Below are positions 16,122-25,255 of a stretch of DNA of 64,000 bases, piece by piece. The notes below the pieces were generated by a model. That model was given only the letters and a program-made list of their open reading frames with translations, was not told the origin of the DNA and ran no database searches. This DNA comes from Amycolatopsis orientalis DSM 40040 = KCTC 9412 (lineage in GTDB: Bacteria > Actinomycetota > Actinomycetes > Mycobacteriales > Pseudonocardiaceae): the NCBI RefSeq assembly GCF_000478275.1, contig NZ_ASJB01000046.1, positions 133,543-197,542 on the forward strand. The letters are read 5' to 3'. The position numbers and the translations under genes were made by a program. Every line of letters begins with the position of its first letter. Positions within the stretch are counted from its first letter, which is position 1.

Positions 16122-16615
16122 CAGAACACCTCCATCAACGGGCCACCGGGGAGCGGGACACCGAGCAGATTGTTGAAGATCAGGAAGGTCGCGACGGACA
16201 TGCCCGCCGCGATCAGCGGGTCACGCACCAGGTTGCGGCTGCCGAGGGCGTAGGCCGCGCCCCAGAACAGGATCGCGCCCGAGATCGGGAAGCCGACCAG
16301 CCCGATCAGTGCCGCGTTGGCAAGGAAAGCACCGCACAGCAACAGAACCGTGCGGAGGTCGGCGGGTGCGGTGAGGTCGATGTCCTCGCCGCCCTCGGCC
16401 TCGCCCTTGCCGCCGCGCAGCACGTCGCGGGCCAGCAGGACGGCGACGATCAGCAGCAGCGAGCCGACGAGGATCGGCACCGCCTTCGGCCCGACCGGTC
16501 CGCGCTGGGCGAAGTCGGTGGGAATGCTCAGCGCGTCGGTGAGCACCAGCGCCCCGAGCACCAGAAGTACCACGCTCACGCCGAGTTCGGAGCGCCCTTT
16601 CAGCCACGTGGTCAT
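16121..16615 (-). CDS. tctB: tripartite tricarboxylate transporter, small permease
   Basis: A 164-residue four-span membrane protein starting MTTWLKGRSELGVSVVLLVLGALVLTDALSIP. It matches TctB in size, span number and position between tctC and tctA. Sequence conservation in this family is low, so the call rests on topology and context. The ATG at 16615 overlaps the tctC stop (ATGA), and its own stop overlaps the tctA start, a fully coupled three-gene unit. It supports the large permease; the mechanism is not established. Confidence 0.92.
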   Translation of the reverse strand: MTTWLKGRSELGVSVVLLVLGALVLTDALSIPTDFAQRGPVGPKAVPILVGSLLLIVAVLLARDVLRGGKGEAEGGEDIDLTAPADLRTVLLLCGAFLANAALIGLVGFPISGAILFWGAAYALGSRNLVRDPLIAAGMSVATFLIFNNLLGVPLPGGPLMEVF

Positions 16616-17598
16616 GCCAGACCCAGCTCTTTCAGCACCGTTGCCACTCGCGTGTTCTCCTCTTTGAGAAACGAACCGAACTGTTCCCCTGGCGCGAACG
16701 CGCCGGTCCAACCGTTGCGCTGCAAGGCTTCCTGCCACTGCGGCGTTTTCTGCAACCGCTCGAACAGGCCGACCAGCTTCGCGCGGTCCGAGTCGGTGAT
16801 GCCCGGCGGCGCGACGATGCCGCGCCAGTTGGTGAACTTCACGTCCACACCGGACTCCGACAGCGTCGGCGCGTCGATGCCCGGGATCCGGTTCGCGCTG
16901 GTCACCGCCAGCACCCGGAGCGTGCCCGCCTGGATCTGGTCGCGGTACTCGCCGACGCCGGAGACCCCGAACGCGACCTTGCCGCCGAGGACCGACGCGA
17001 GCAGTTCACCGCCGCCGTCGAACTGGACGTAGTTGACCGCCTTGGGTGCGAGCCCGACCGCCTTCGCCATCAGCATCGGCGCCAGGTGGTCCGGCCCGCC
17101 CGGGGACGAACCACCGCCGACCTGGACCGCGCCGGGGTCCTTCTTCCACGCCTCGATCAGCTGGCCGATGGTCCGGTACGGCGAGTCCTTGCCGACCACG
17201 ACGATGTCCGACTCTTCGATCAGCTTCGCCACCGGTGTGGTGTCGAGCAGCGAAGACGGCGACTTGTTCGTGAACACGCTGCCGACGACGCCGAGGCCCA
17301 TGGACATGACGAGTTTGCCGTTGCCGCGTTCGGCCACCGTGCGGCCGAGGCCGACCGTGCCGCCGGCACCGGGGAGGTTGAACACCTCCGCGTTGCCGAG
17401 CAGGTCGGCGTCCTCCATCGCCTTGGTCGCCGTCCGGGCCGTGATGTCGTAACCGCCGCCGGGCGCGTTGGGCACGAGTACCCGCAACGACCGGATCTGC
17501 GAGCCCTCGTCGGCCTCGCTGCCCGGGGTGAGCAACGGTGGCACCAGCAAGACGGCGACGAGCGCCGCCGCGATGGCCAACCAGTTACTGGGCTTCAC
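16612..17598 (-). CDS. tctC: tripartite tricarboxylate transporter, extracytoplasmic binding protein
   Basis: The 328-residue solute receptor. Residues about 5-30 (WLAIAAALVAVLLVPPLL) are a signal or uncleaved anchor with no lipobox cysteine. The mature part carries Bug/TctC family marks: LRVLVPNAPGGGYDITAR at the start of lobe 1, NLPGAGGTVGLGRTV, GGGSSPGGPDHLAPMLMAKAVG, and YVQFDGGGELLASVLGGKV in lobe 2. It captures a carboxylate outside the membrane and hands it to TctBA. GTG 17598 is used because a purine-rich GAGGCGGGGAT precedes it; upstream open sequence runs into the divergent promoter. It is divergent from the sensor kinase gene at 17713, the usual arrangement for substrate-induced control. 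Confidence 0.93.
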   Translation of the reverse strand: MKPSNWLAIAAALVAVLLVPPLLTPGSEADEGSQIRSLRVLVPNAPGGGYDITARTATKAMEDADLLGNAEVFNLPGAGGTVGLGRTVAERGNGKLVMSMGLGVVGSVFTNKSPSSLLDTTPVAKLIEESDIVVVGKDSPYRTIGQLIEAWKKDPGAVQVGGGSSPGGPDHLAPMLMAKAVGLAPKAVNYVQFDGGGELLASVLGGKVAFGVSGVGEYRDQIQAGTLRVLAVTSANRIPGIDAPTLSESGVDVKFTNWRGIVAPPGITDSDRAKLVGLFERLQKTPQWQEALQRNGWTGAFAPGEQFGSFLKEENTRVATVLKELGLA

Positions 17599-17712
17599 TG
17601 TGATCCCCGCCTCTCTGCCGCGTGGTTGGACATGTTGCACTCGTGTAAACAGAGATGTCCCGCTTGCGGGCCCAATGGTTGTTGTGTTCGTTTTGGTCAC
17701 ACGGAGGTGGCG

Positions 17713-19248
17713 ATGGGTGTCCGGGGTTCCTTGGCCCGCCAGCTCCTCGTGTGGCAACTCGTAGTCGTCACCTGCCTACTGTGCGCGGTAGGCGTCCTGG
17801 CCGTCACCCAGGCGGGGAGCAATTTCCGCACCACCGAGGGACGCCGGGTGCTCTCGGTCGCGGAATCCGTCGCCGCACAGGAGGTCGTGGGCGATCTCGA
17901 AAACGGCCCGTTCGAACTCGCCGCGCCCGCGGAGACCGCGCGGAGTCTGTCCGGAGTGGACTTCGTCGTGATCGCCGACGCCGATCGGTACGTGCTCGCC
18001 TCGCCCTACCCGGATCAGCTGCGGACGCGGCTCGGGATCGGCGAGAGCACCGTCCTTTCCGGACGATCCTGGGTCGGCGAACTCGACGGCTCGATCGTGG
18101 CGCACGTCCCGGTGCTCGACGAAAAGGGCGGCAAGGTGGTCCGGATGGTCGCGGCGGGTTCGAAGTCGCCCGGGTTCTTCGCGGGCGTGCTCGACTCGCC
18201 GGACAACGCCTTGCGGGTGCTGGGGGTCGCGCTGGTGATCGGGGTGAGCGGTTCGCTGCTGCTGGCGCGGCGGGTGAAGAACCAGACGCTCGGCCTGGAA
18301 CCGCACGAGATCACCGCGCTGGTCGAGAACCGGGAAGCGCTCCTGCACGGCATCAAGGAGGGCGTCGTCGGCCTGGATCCGCAGCACCGGATCACCCTGG
18401 TGAACGATCACGCCCGCGATCTGCTGGGCCTGCCGGAAGACGCGCTCGGGCGGCCGGTCGACGAACTCCTCGACCTCAACGAGCGGATCCGCGACGTGCT
18501 CACCGGCCGGGCGACCGGCGCCGACCAGATCGTGTTGCGGCAGGGGAAGGTGCTGACGCTGAACCGGATGCCGATCGACGTGCGCGGCGCCGTCGTCACC
18601 CTGCGGGACCGCACCGACCTGATGACGCTGCGGGACGAACTCGACGCCAGCAGACACGCCACGGACACCCTGCGGGCGCAGGCGCACGAGTTCAGCAATC
18701 GGCTGCACACCATCTCCGGGCTGCTGGAACTCGGGGAATACGACGAGGTCCGCGGGTACGTCAGCCGGATCAGCTCGGCGCAGGGGGAGTGGCGGGCGGA
18801 GGTCGGCTCGCGGATCGGCGACCCGGCGGTGGCGGCCCTGCTGATCGCGAAGGCGTCGCTCGCGGCGGAACGCGGGGTCGGGCTGCGCATGGCCCCGGAC
18901 AGCGAACTGGACCGCGTCGAGGACGGGCTGTCCACGGATCTGGTGACGGTACTGGGAAATCTCGTGGACAACGCGCTGGACGCGTTGGGCGGCGAACAGG
19001 GCTGGATCGAAGTCGGCGTATGGCAGGAGGAGGACGAAGTGCGTGTGGAGGTCCGAGATTCCGGGCCCGGTGTCGCCCCGGAGATCGCCGAAGAAGTGTT
19101 CGAACACGGCTTCACCACGAAGGCCGCGGCGCACGGCCAGCGAGGTCTCGGGCTGGCGCTGATCCGGCAGGCGTGCGTCCGGCGGGGTGGTTCGGTCGAG
19201 GTGCACAACTCCGGCGGCGCGGTGTTCACGGCAAGGCTGCCGCGATGA
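17713..19248 (+). CDS. CitA/DcuS-type sensor histidine kinase
   Basis: A 511-residue membrane sensor. Spans at residues about 10-32 and 170-192 enclose an extracytoplasmic PDC-like domain, the place where CitA and DcuS bind citrate or C4-dicarboxylates. A PAS domain (LLHGIKEGVVGLDPQHRITLVNDHARDLLGLP) follows. The phospho-accepting histidine is His325 in AQAHEFSNRLHTISGL, the H-E-x-x-N-x-L-H form of this family. ATP-site boxes are present: NLVDNALDAL (N box), DSGPGVAPE, and GQRGLGLALI (G box). The ATG at 17713 follows GGAGGTGG. Its stop overlaps the regulator start (ATGA). It is divergent from tctCBA, so it most likely induces that transporter on sensing its substrate. Confidence 0.93.
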   Translation: MGVRGSLARQLLVWQLVVVTCLLCAVGVLAVTQAGSNFRTTEGRRVLSVAESVAAQEVVGDLENGPFELAAPAETARSLSGVDFVVIADADRYVLASPYPDQLRTRLGIGESTVLSGRSWVGELDGSIVAHVPVLDEKGGKVVRMVAAGSKSPGFFAGVLDSPDNALRVLGVALVIGVSGSLLLARRVKNQTLGLEPHEITALVENREALLHGIKEGVVGLDPQHRITLVNDHARDLLGLPEDALGRPVDELLDLNERIRDVLTGRATGADQIVLRQGKVLTLNRMPIDVRGAVVTLRDRTDLMTLRDELDASRHATDTLRAQAHEFSNRLHTISGLLELGEYDEVRGYVSRISSAQGEWRAEVGSRIGDPAVAALLIAKASLAAERGVGLRMAPDSELDRVEDGLSTDLVTVLGNLVDNALDALGGEQGWIEVGVWQEEDEVRVEVRDSGPGVAPEIAEEVFEHGFTTKAAAHGQRGLGLALIRQACVRRGGSVEVHNSGGAVFTARLPR

Positions 19249-19907
19249 TCCGGGTACTCGTCGTCGACGACGATTTCATGGTCGCGAAGGTCCACAGTGG
19301 ATACGTCGCGCGCACGGAGGGGTTCGCCGTCGTCGGGGTCGCGCACACCGGCGCCGACGCGATCCGGCTGGCACGGGAACTGAAGCCGGATCTGGTGCTG
19401 CTGGACGTCTATCTTCCCGATCTCGACGGGCTTTCCGTGCTGCGGGAACTCCGCGCCACCGAGGACGTCGACGTCATCCTGATCACCGCCGCGACCGACG
19501 TGGAGACCGTGCGGCAGGCGATGCGGGGCGGGGTCCTGCACTATCTGATCAAACCGTTCGAGTACGCGTCCCTGCGTGATCAGCTGACCCATTTCGCCAC
19601 GCTGCACCGGCGGCTGGACCGGCTGGCCGAGGCCGGGCAGGCCGACGTCGATCAGGTCTTCGGTGCCCGGCCGAACGCGAAACCCGTGCTGCCCAAGGGA
19701 CTCACCGTGCAGACCGCGCGGCTGGTGGAGACCGCGCTGCGCGGCGCGCCGGGCGGGATGTCCGCGAGCGAATGCGCCGAGGCGACCGGCGTCGCGCGGG
19801 TGAGCGCGCGCCGGTACCTCGAACACTTCGTGGCGACCGGGCGGGCCGAGGTGAACCTCAAGTACGGCGGGACGGGACGGCCCGAGCGGCGCTACGTGTG
19901 GAGCTGA
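19245..19907 (+). CDS. CitB/DcuR-type response regulator
   Basis: A 220-residue regulator. The receiver has a complete acidic pocket (VLVVDDD, residues 5-10), phospho-acceptor Asp54 in LVLLDVYLP, and the conserved Lys in LIKPFEY. The C-terminal third holds the DcuR/CitB-type helix-turn-helix (SASECAEATGVARVSARRYLEHFVATG). It is the partner of the preceding kinase, with which it overlaps by four bases, and should activate the divergent tctCBA operon when phosphorylated. Its last 50 bases overlap the 3' end of the convergent antiporter gene, a slightly unusual arrangement that could allow antisense interference. Confidence 0.93.
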   Translation: MIRVLVVDDDFMVAKVHSGYVARTEGFAVVGVAHTGADAIRLARELKPDLVLLDVYLPDLDGLSVLRELRATEDVDVILITAATDVETVRQAMRGGVLHYLIKPFEYASLRDQLTHFATLHRRLDRLAEAGQADVDQVFGARPNAKPVLPKGLTVQTARLVETALRGAPGGMSASECAEATGVARVSARRYLEHFVATGRAEVNLKYGGTGRPERRYVWS

Positions 19908-21159
19908 CGGGCGGTGGAACGCCGGGCAGCAGGTCCTCGTCCGCGGCGCGGAGGCGGGCCAGCGGACCGGTGATCGCGGTGGTGACGACGGCGATCAGCA
20001 CGATCACCGTGTAGCCGAGCGGGGTGATCAGGCCGTGTTGCAGGCCGACGTTGGCGATGACCAGTTCGGTGATCCCGCGGCAGTTCATCAGCGCGCCCAG
20101 CCGCAGCGACTGGCGCCTGCCCTTGCCCGCCAGGGTCGCGGCCCCGGCGGTGCCCGCGAACTTCGAAAGCATGGCGACGGCCAGCCCGGCCCCCAGCAAC
20201 AGCCAGCCCTCGCGGCCCCCGAAGGCGGCGAAGTTCGCTTTCTGGCCCACGCTGGCGAAGAAGAGCGGGAGCAGGACCACCACCGCGAAGTCGTTCAGCT
20301 TTGAGCCGGCGCGGGTGACGACGTCCTGGCCGCGGGGGAGGAGCACCCCGAACAGGAACGCGCCGATGACGGGGTGCAGGCCGATGGCGTCGGTGGCGGC
20401 GGCGAACGCCACGGCGCCGGTGACCAGGAACGCCGCGATCGCCCGCTCTCCGGTGCCGCGCCGCCCGGCCCGACGCAGCACGGCCGCCAATGCGGGCCGG
20501 ACGAGGGTGAACGAGACGATCAGCAACACGACCGCGATCAGGCCGCGGACGACGACCGTGCCCGGGTCGCCCGTCCCCTTGGCGGCGAGTACGACGGCCA
20601 GGATCGCCCAGGCCAGCCCGTCCCCGATCGACGCGACGGCGAGCGCGAGGGTGCCGGTCGGCGATCCCTCGACGCGGTGGTCGGTCAGGATCCGCGCGAG
20701 GACCGGCATCGCGGTGATCGAGATCGCGAGTCCGAAGAACACCAGGTACGCCGCGAACGGGACGCCTCGCGGGGCGAACCATTCGCCGACCGAGGCGGCG
20801 AAACCGAAGCCCGCCGCGAACGGCACGGTGATCGTGCCCGCCACGACCAGGCCGACGGTCCGCCGGTCGCCGTCGAGCAGGTCGGTCCGGAGCTCACTGC
20901 CGAGCAGCAGCATGAACACGACCAGCCCGAGCTGCCCGGCGAGATCGATCGTGGTGAGCAGGGCGGGGGTGAACAGCGCGTGATGCGCACCGGGGGCGAG
21001 CGCGCCCAGCAGTGACGGGCCGAGGAGCAGGGCCCCGGCCAGTTCCCCGACCACCGGCGGCTGGCGCAGCCTGACGCACAGCGCGCCCGCCAGATGACAG
21101 ACACCGAGGATGAGGGCCACCACGAGGAGGAACCGGGTGAGCTGCTCGAAGGCGGGCAT
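19858..21159 (-). CDS. CPA2-family Na+(K+)/H+ antiporter
   Basis: A 433-residue membrane protein with about 12-13 hydrophobic spans and no C-terminal TrkA/KTN domain. Family marks include QPPVVGELAGALLLGPSLLG at the N-terminus (the CPA2 G-E-L-x-A-G region), LVVFMLLLGSEL, and VIGAFLFGVLLPRG. It would exchange a monovalent cation for protons at the membrane. The C-terminal tail (PPVSSTRSAARAVPSRRT) is short and polar. The ATG at 21159 is used. The 3' end overlaps the convergent response regulator by 50 bases. It is the last clearly housekeeping-type gene before the polyketide cluster; a link to the product is possible but not shown. Confidence 0.9.
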   Translation of the reverse strand: MPAFEQLTRFLLVVALILGVCHLAGALCVRLRQPPVVGELAGALLLGPSLLGALAPGAHHALFTPALLTTIDLAGQLGLVVFMLLLGSELRTDLLDGDRRTVGLVVAGTITVPFAAGFGFAASVGEWFAPRGVPFAAYLVFFGLAISITAMPVLARILTDHRVEGSPTGTLALAVASIGDGLAWAILAVVLAAKGTGDPGTVVVRGLIAVVLLIVSFTLVRPALAAVLRRAGRRGTGERAIAAFLVTGAVAFAAATDAIGLHPVIGAFLFGVLLPRGQDVVTRAGSKLNDFAVVVLLPLFFASVGQKANFAAFGGREGWLLLGAGLAVAMLSKFAGTAGAATLAGKGRRQSLRLGALMNCRGITELVIANVGLQHGLITPLGYTVIVLIAVVTTAITGPLARLRAADEDLLPGVPPPVSSTRSAARAVPSRRT

Positions 21160-21229
21160 GACTCTTCTTTCCGTGCGAAGACCTGTTGGGACCTAAGAAA
21201 AGTTGGCGAGTTAGTGGCCGGGGCGGTGT

Positions 21230-21276
21230 CCCCAATGTGGCATTGGGGGCGCTCAAGGTCTCCAATGTGGCATTGG
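21230..21276. repeat. paired CCAATG palindromes at the cluster's left edge
   Basis: The 306-base gap 21160-21465 has two tandem copies of CCAATGTGGCATTGGG (about 21231-21247 and 21261-21276), each palindromic in itself (CCCAATG / CATTGGG). The same element forms a larger inverted pair at 40778-40832. No gene is supported here, although a frame ending near 21405 (RVTEHPQLVDYLRTLADRYRDATRV) could be a small gene remnant. Confidence 0.6.
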
Positions 21277-21465
21277 GGACATCACCCGCTCTCGAAGCGC
21301 CACTCGCCGACACCATTGAGGCCGTTCCGGGTCACGGAACACCCGCAGTTGGTCGACTACTTGCGGACGTTGGCCGACCGGTATCGCGACGCGACTCGCG
21401 TTTAGTGGGCTAAATGCGAGACGTCAGCGCGCGAAGGTGGCCGACCGCGCCAGAGGGGCGACAAG

Positions 21466-22692
21466 TCAGGCGGTGACGACCAGTGCGCTGTTGAAGCCGC
21501 CGTGCCCGCGGGCGAGGACCAGCGCGGTCCGCAACGGGACTTCCCGCGGCTGGTCCAGCACCAGGTCCAGGTCCGCGGCGAACGGCGACTGTCCGATGTG
21601 GATGGTCGGCGGGATCGCCGAATCGCGCAGGGACAGCAACGCCGCAGCGACGTCGAGTGGCGCGCCGCCCGCCGAAAGCCGTCCGGTCATCGTCTTCGGC
21701 GCGGTCACCGGGACACCGCGGGGGCCGAAGACGGCGGCGAGCACGCCTGCCTCCTCGGCGTCCTGCGCGGGCACCCCGCTCGCGTCCGCGAACACGACGT
21801 CGATGTCCGACGCGTCGAGCCGGGCGTCGTCGAGGGCGAGTTCGATCGCGCGCCGCAGTCCCGGTGGGCGCCCCGAGCCGGGGCGCGGATCGAACGTCGA
21901 GGCGTGGCCCGCGATGGCGCCGTACCGGTGCCCGGCCCCGCGTTCGGCCGCGGCCGCCGGGTCTTCCAGCACCAGCAGCGCGCCACCCTCACCGGGGACA
22001 CCGCCGGAAGCGGCCGCGTCGAACGGCAGGAACGCCCGCGCCGGATCCGCTTCCGGGCTCATCGTCCCGCTGCGGGTCAGGCACAGCCACGACCACGGGC
22101 ACAGTGACCCGTCCACCCCGCCGGACAGCATCACCGTGGTGCCGGACCGGACGGCGCGCCGGGCCTTCGCCAGCGCGTCCAGACCACCCGCCTGCTCGGC
22201 GACCAGCGCGGAACCCGGTCCGCGCATGCCGTGCCGGATGGAGATCTGCCCGGTGTTCACCGGATAGAACCACGCGAACGACTGGTACGCGCTGACGTAC
22301 GCGCCGCCCTTGCTCCACAACGCTTCCAGCTCACGCTGGCCGAATTCGAAGCCGCCTGCCGAGGCCGCGGTGACCACACCGCAGGCGAAGTCCGGCATCC
22401 CCGCCGGGCTCACCCCGGCGTCGGACAGTGCCTCCTCGGCGGCCACCAGCGCGAGCCGGGTCATATGGTCGGTCTGCGGCAGGAGACGGCTCGGCAGATG
22501 GTCCTTGGGTTCGAAGTTCACCTCGCCCGCCACATGTGCCCGATAGCCCGACGTGTCGAATCGGCTCACCGGGGCGAGCCCGCTGCGGCCCGCCAGCGTC
22601 GCCGCCCAGAACTCCTTCACCCCCCAGCCGTTCGGCGCCACCACGCCGAGCCCGGTCACCGCCACGGGGTCGCGTTCGTCCTCACCCGGCAC
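21466..22692 (-). CDS. type II PKS chain length factor (KS-beta, OxyB-like)
   Basis: The ketosynthase partner that sets polyketide chain length, 408 residues. The thiolase fold is clear (AVTGLGVVAPNGWGVKEFW, GGFNSALVV at the end), but the catalytic cysteine is replaced by glutamine in ALVAEQAGGLDAL, the hallmark of a CLF that decarboxylates malonyl-ACP to start or support chain building. The GTG at 22692 is preferred to one at 22719 because AAAGGA lies 7 bases before it. It follows the NDP-hexose 3-dehydrase by 33 bases on the same strand. Oddly, its KS-alpha partner is 24 kb away on the other strand; the two are normally adjacent and coupled. Length control to a decaketide is inferred from the tetracycline context. 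Confidence 0.93.
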   Translation of the reverse strand: MPGEDERDPVAVTGLGVVAPNGWGVKEFWAATLAGRSGLAPVSRFDTSGYRAHVAGEVNFEPKDHLPSRLLPQTDHMTRLALVAAEEALSDAGVSPAGMPDFACGVVTAASAGGFEFGQRELEALWSKGGAYVSAYQSFAWFYPVNTGQISIRHGMRGPGSALVAEQAGGLDALAKARRAVRSGTTVMLSGGVDGSLCPWSWLCLTRSGTMSPEADPARAFLPFDAAASGGVPGEGGALLVLEDPAAAAERGAGHRYGAIAGHASTFDPRPGSGRPPGLRRAIELALDDARLDASDIDVVFADASGVPAQDAEEAGVLAAVFGPRGVPVTAPKTMTGRLSAGGAPLDVAAALLSLRDSAIPPTIHIGQSPFAADLDLVLDQPREVPLRTALVLARGHGGFNSALVVTA

Positions 22693-22725
22693 CTGAGCGT
22701 CCTTTCTCTCGTGCAGCACGGAAGT

Positions 22726-24027
22726 TCAGTGGTTCTTGACGAAGTCCCACAGGGACTCGGCGAGGTAGGCGACCATCTCCGGGGTGAGCAGCGGGTGCAC
22801 GCCCACCCAGAAGGTCCGCTCGGCGATGACGTCCGAAGTGGACAGATCGCCGGAGACCCGGTACGACCGGCCCTCGTAGGCCGGGTGGCGGGTCAGGTTC
22901 CCGGCGAAGAACTGGCGGATGCCGATCTTCCGCGCATCGAGGAACCGCACCAGTTCGAGCCTGCTGAAGGGCGCGTCGGCCCCGACGGTGATCGCGAACC
23001 CGAACCAGCTCGGATCGCTGCCCGGCGTCGGACGCGGCAGCACCAGGTTCGGGATGTCTTCGAGCGCGTCGCGCAGCAGACGCCAGTTGCGCCGCCGGGC
23101 GTCGGCGAACGAGGGCAGTTTCGGCAGCTGGGTCAGCCCCAGCGCGGCCTGGATGTCGGTCGACTTGAGGTTGTACCCCACATGCGAGTAGGTGTACTTG
23201 TGGTCGTAGCCCAGCGGCAGGGTGCCGAGCTGGTAGGTGAACCGCTTGTGGCAGGTGTCGTCCTCACCGGGCAGGCACCAGCAATCCCTTCCCCAGTCCC
23301 GCATCGACTCCACCACGCGGCCCAGCACCAGGTTGTCGGTCGACACACAGCCGCCTTCGCCGGTGGTGATGTGGTGCGCGGGATAGAAGCTGACCGTGGA
23401 GAGATCGCCGAAGGTGCCGGTGGCCTTGCCGCGGTAGGTCGAACCGAGCGCGTCGCAGTTGTCCTCGATGAGGAAGAGCTCGTTCTCGTCCGCGATCTGG
23501 GCAATTTCGTGGGCGGCGAAAGGGTTTCCGAGGGCGTGCGCGAGCATGATCGCCTTCGTGCGCGGGCCGATGGCCGCCCGGATCTGGTCCGGGGTCGGGT
23601 TGTACGTGCCCAGTTCGGAGTCGACGAACACCGGGACGAGCCCGTTCTGCAGGATCGGGTTCACCGTGGTGGGGAATCCCGCCGCCGTGGTGATCACCTC
23701 GTCGCCGGGCCGCAGCGCGCGGTCCTCCAGCCGGGGCGAGGTCAGCGCCGCCAGCGCGAGCAGGTTCGCCGAGGAGCCGGAGTTCGTCAGGTAAGCCTTG
23801 CGCCGTCCCAAAGACTGCGCGAACCGCCGCTCGAACTTCGTGGCGATGGCCCCGGAGGTGATCCGCAGATCCAGCGCGGCGGCCACCAGTGCGACGCGGT
23901 CTTCCTCGTCCAGCACCGAACCCGCCGGATTGATCGGGGTCACCCCCGGCACGAACTTCACCGCCGGGCGCTGCTCTTCGTGGTAACTGCGGACCTGATC
24001 GAGGATCCGACGGCCTAGCTCGCTCAT
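22726..24027 (-). CDS. NDP-4-keto-6-deoxyhexose 3-dehydrase (E1/RfbH-type)
   Basis: A PLP- (really PMP-) dependent enzyme of 433 residues from the DegT/DnrJ/EryC1/StrS fold. The aminotransferase lysine is replaced by histidine in SFYPAHHITTGEGG, diagnostic of the 3-dehydrases (E1 of ascarylose, RfbH, SpnQ/UrdQ type). Cysteines in WGRDCWCLPGEDDTC resemble the iron-sulfur ligands of this group. It removes the C-3 hydroxyl from an NDP-4-keto-6-deoxyhexose, working with a reductase partner. With the 2,3-dehydratase 1.2 kb away it indicates a 2,3,6-trideoxysugar. ATG 24027 follows GAAAGGG. It is divergent from the rmlA-like gene, and the CLF gene follows it. Confidence 0.93.
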   Translation of the reverse strand: MSELGRRILDQVRSYHEEQRPAVKFVPGVTPINPAGSVLDEEDRVALVAAALDLRITSGAIATKFERRFAQSLGRRKAYLTNSGSSANLLALAALTSPRLEDRALRPGDEVITTAAGFPTTVNPILQNGLVPVFVDSELGTYNPTPDQIRAAIGPRTKAIMLAHALGNPFAAHEIAQIADENELFLIEDNCDALGSTYRGKATGTFGDLSTVSFYPAHHITTGEGGCVSTDNLVLGRVVESMRDWGRDCWCLPGEDDTCHKRFTYQLGTLPLGYDHKYTYSHVGYNLKSTDIQAALGLTQLPKLPSFADARRRNWRLLRDALEDIPNLVLPRPTPGSDPSWFGFAITVGADAPFSRLELVRFLDARKIGIRQFFAGNLTRHPAYEGRSYRVSGDLSTSDVIAERTFWVGVHPLLTPEMVAYLAESLWDFVKNH

Positions 24028-24084
24028 GCCATGCCCTTTCTCGCTCCGGGTGCGGGCTTCCCGGCAGACGATGAGGCGCCCGGT

Positions 24085-24178
24085 TCGAGCGCGGGTCCAG
24101 CCGTCGCGCTCCATCCGCGCTCGACGCGGCGGACCGAGCATTCGTCGCGTACTGAGCCGAAATCTGAGGAGTGGCGCC
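24085..24178. promoter_or_regulatory. divergent promoter region of the sugar genes
   Basis: The 151-base gap between the 3-dehydrase and the rmlA-like gene has TCGAGCG (24085), TCGCGCT (24104) and TCGACGC (24121), which resemble SARP heptads but are 17-19 bases apart. Just before the rmlA ATG is CTGAGCCGAAATC followed by TGAGGAG; the same 13-mer stands before the MFS gene at 28182. Control by the cluster SARP is a weak inference. Confidence 0.4.
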
Positions 24179-25255
24179 ATGAAAGCACTCGTGCTGGCAG
24201 GCGGAACCGGAAGCCGCCTGCACCCGCTGACCTTCTCCCTGCCCAAACAGCTGATCCCGGTGGCGGGGCGGCCGGTGCTCGAACTCTGCCTGGAGAACAT
24301 CCGCGCGCTGGGCGTGCGCGAGGTCGGAATGATCGTCGGCGACCACGCGGACCAGATCGCCGAGGTGATCGGGGACGGATCGCGGTTCGGCCTGCGCGTC
24401 ACCTATCTTCGGCAGGATCGCCCCGCCGGACTCGCGCACTGTGTGCTGCTGGCACAGGATTTCCTCGGGGACGACGACTTCGTGATGTACCTCGGCGACA
24501 ACGTGCTCGTCGGCGACCTGGCCGCCGCCGCGGAGCGGTTCCGGGCCGAACGCCCGGCGGCCCGGCTGATGGTGGCGAAGGTGAGCCAGCCCAGCTGTTA
24601 CGGCGTGGCCGAACTGGACGCCGCCGACGCGGTGCTGTCGGTGGCGGAGAAGGCCGAGAAGCCGCCGAGTGATCTGGCGATCATCGGCGTCTACTTCTTC
24701 ACCGGCGCGATCATCGAGGCGGCGCGGAGAATCCAGCCCAGCGCACGGGGGGAACTCGAGATCACCGACGCGATCGCGGCGTTGATCGACGAGGGACTGC
24801 CGGTGGTGGCGAGCCGGTTCTCCGGGATGTGGAAGGACACCGGCACCGTCGAGGAACTGCTGGAGTGCAACCGGTCCCTGCTCTCGGAGCTGCCGGGCCG
24901 GATCGACGGCGACGTCGACGCCGAAAGCGTGTTGCGCGGCACGGTGGTCGTCGAAGCGGGCGCCAGCGTGGTGCGGTCCACGATCCAGGGGCCGGCCCTC
25001 ATCGGGGCGGGCAGCCGGGTCACCGGCAGCCGGATCGGCCCGTCGGTGTCGATCGGCGAGGACTGTGTCGTGACCGGCGCGGGGGTGACCGATTCGATCC
25101 TCATGGCGGGCGCGAGCGTCCGCGGACTCGCCGAGGTGACCGGTTCGCTGATCGGCCGGGAGTCCGAATTGGACAGTACGTCGGCACCGTCGACGCACCG
25201 GCTGCTGCTCGGAGACCGGTCCCGGCTGGGCCTGACCGCGGGACCGGCGCGATGA
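24179..25255 (+). CDS. glucose-1-phosphate thymidylyltransferase, long form
   Basis: A 358-residue nucleotidyltransferase that makes dTDP-glucose, the entry step to deoxysugars. The N-terminus holds the signature LAGGTGSRLHPLTFSLPKQLIPVAGRPVL (G-x-G-x-R and the Lys that contacts the phosphate), with VMYLGDNVLVGDL as the metal-binding loop. Residues about 245-340 are a left-handed beta-helix with hexapeptide-like turns, the extra domain of the antibiotic-cluster enzymes (OleS, SnogJ type) that the shorter RmlA lacks. ATG 24179 follows GAGGAG. The stop overlaps the 2,3-dehydratase start (ATGA). It is the first gene of a six-gene forward set that carries sugar, reductase and aminotransferase functions. 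Confidence 0.94.
   Translation: MKALVLAGGTGSRLHPLTFSLPKQLIPVAGRPVLELCLENIRALGVREVGMIVGDHADQIAEVIGDGSRFGLRVTYLRQDRPAGLAHCVLLAQDFLGDDDFVMYLGDNVLVGDLAAAAERFRAERPAARLMVAKVSQPSCYGVAELDAADAVLSVAEKAEKPPSDLAIIGVYFFTGAIIEAARRIQPSARGELEITDAIAALIDEGLPVVASRFSGMWKDTGTVEELLECNRSLLSELPGRIDGDVDAESVLRGTVVVEAGASVVRSTIQGPALIGAGSRVTGSRIGPSVSIGEDCVVTGAGVTDSILMAGASVRGLAEVTGSLIGRESELDSTSAPSTHRLLLGDRSRLGLTAGPAR

Noticed and set aside
21094..21405. A small plus-strand gene before the CLF gene
   Set aside because: Most of the frame runs through palindromic repeats and the antiporter 5' end. Only its last 28 residues look protein-like, so at most it is a remnant.
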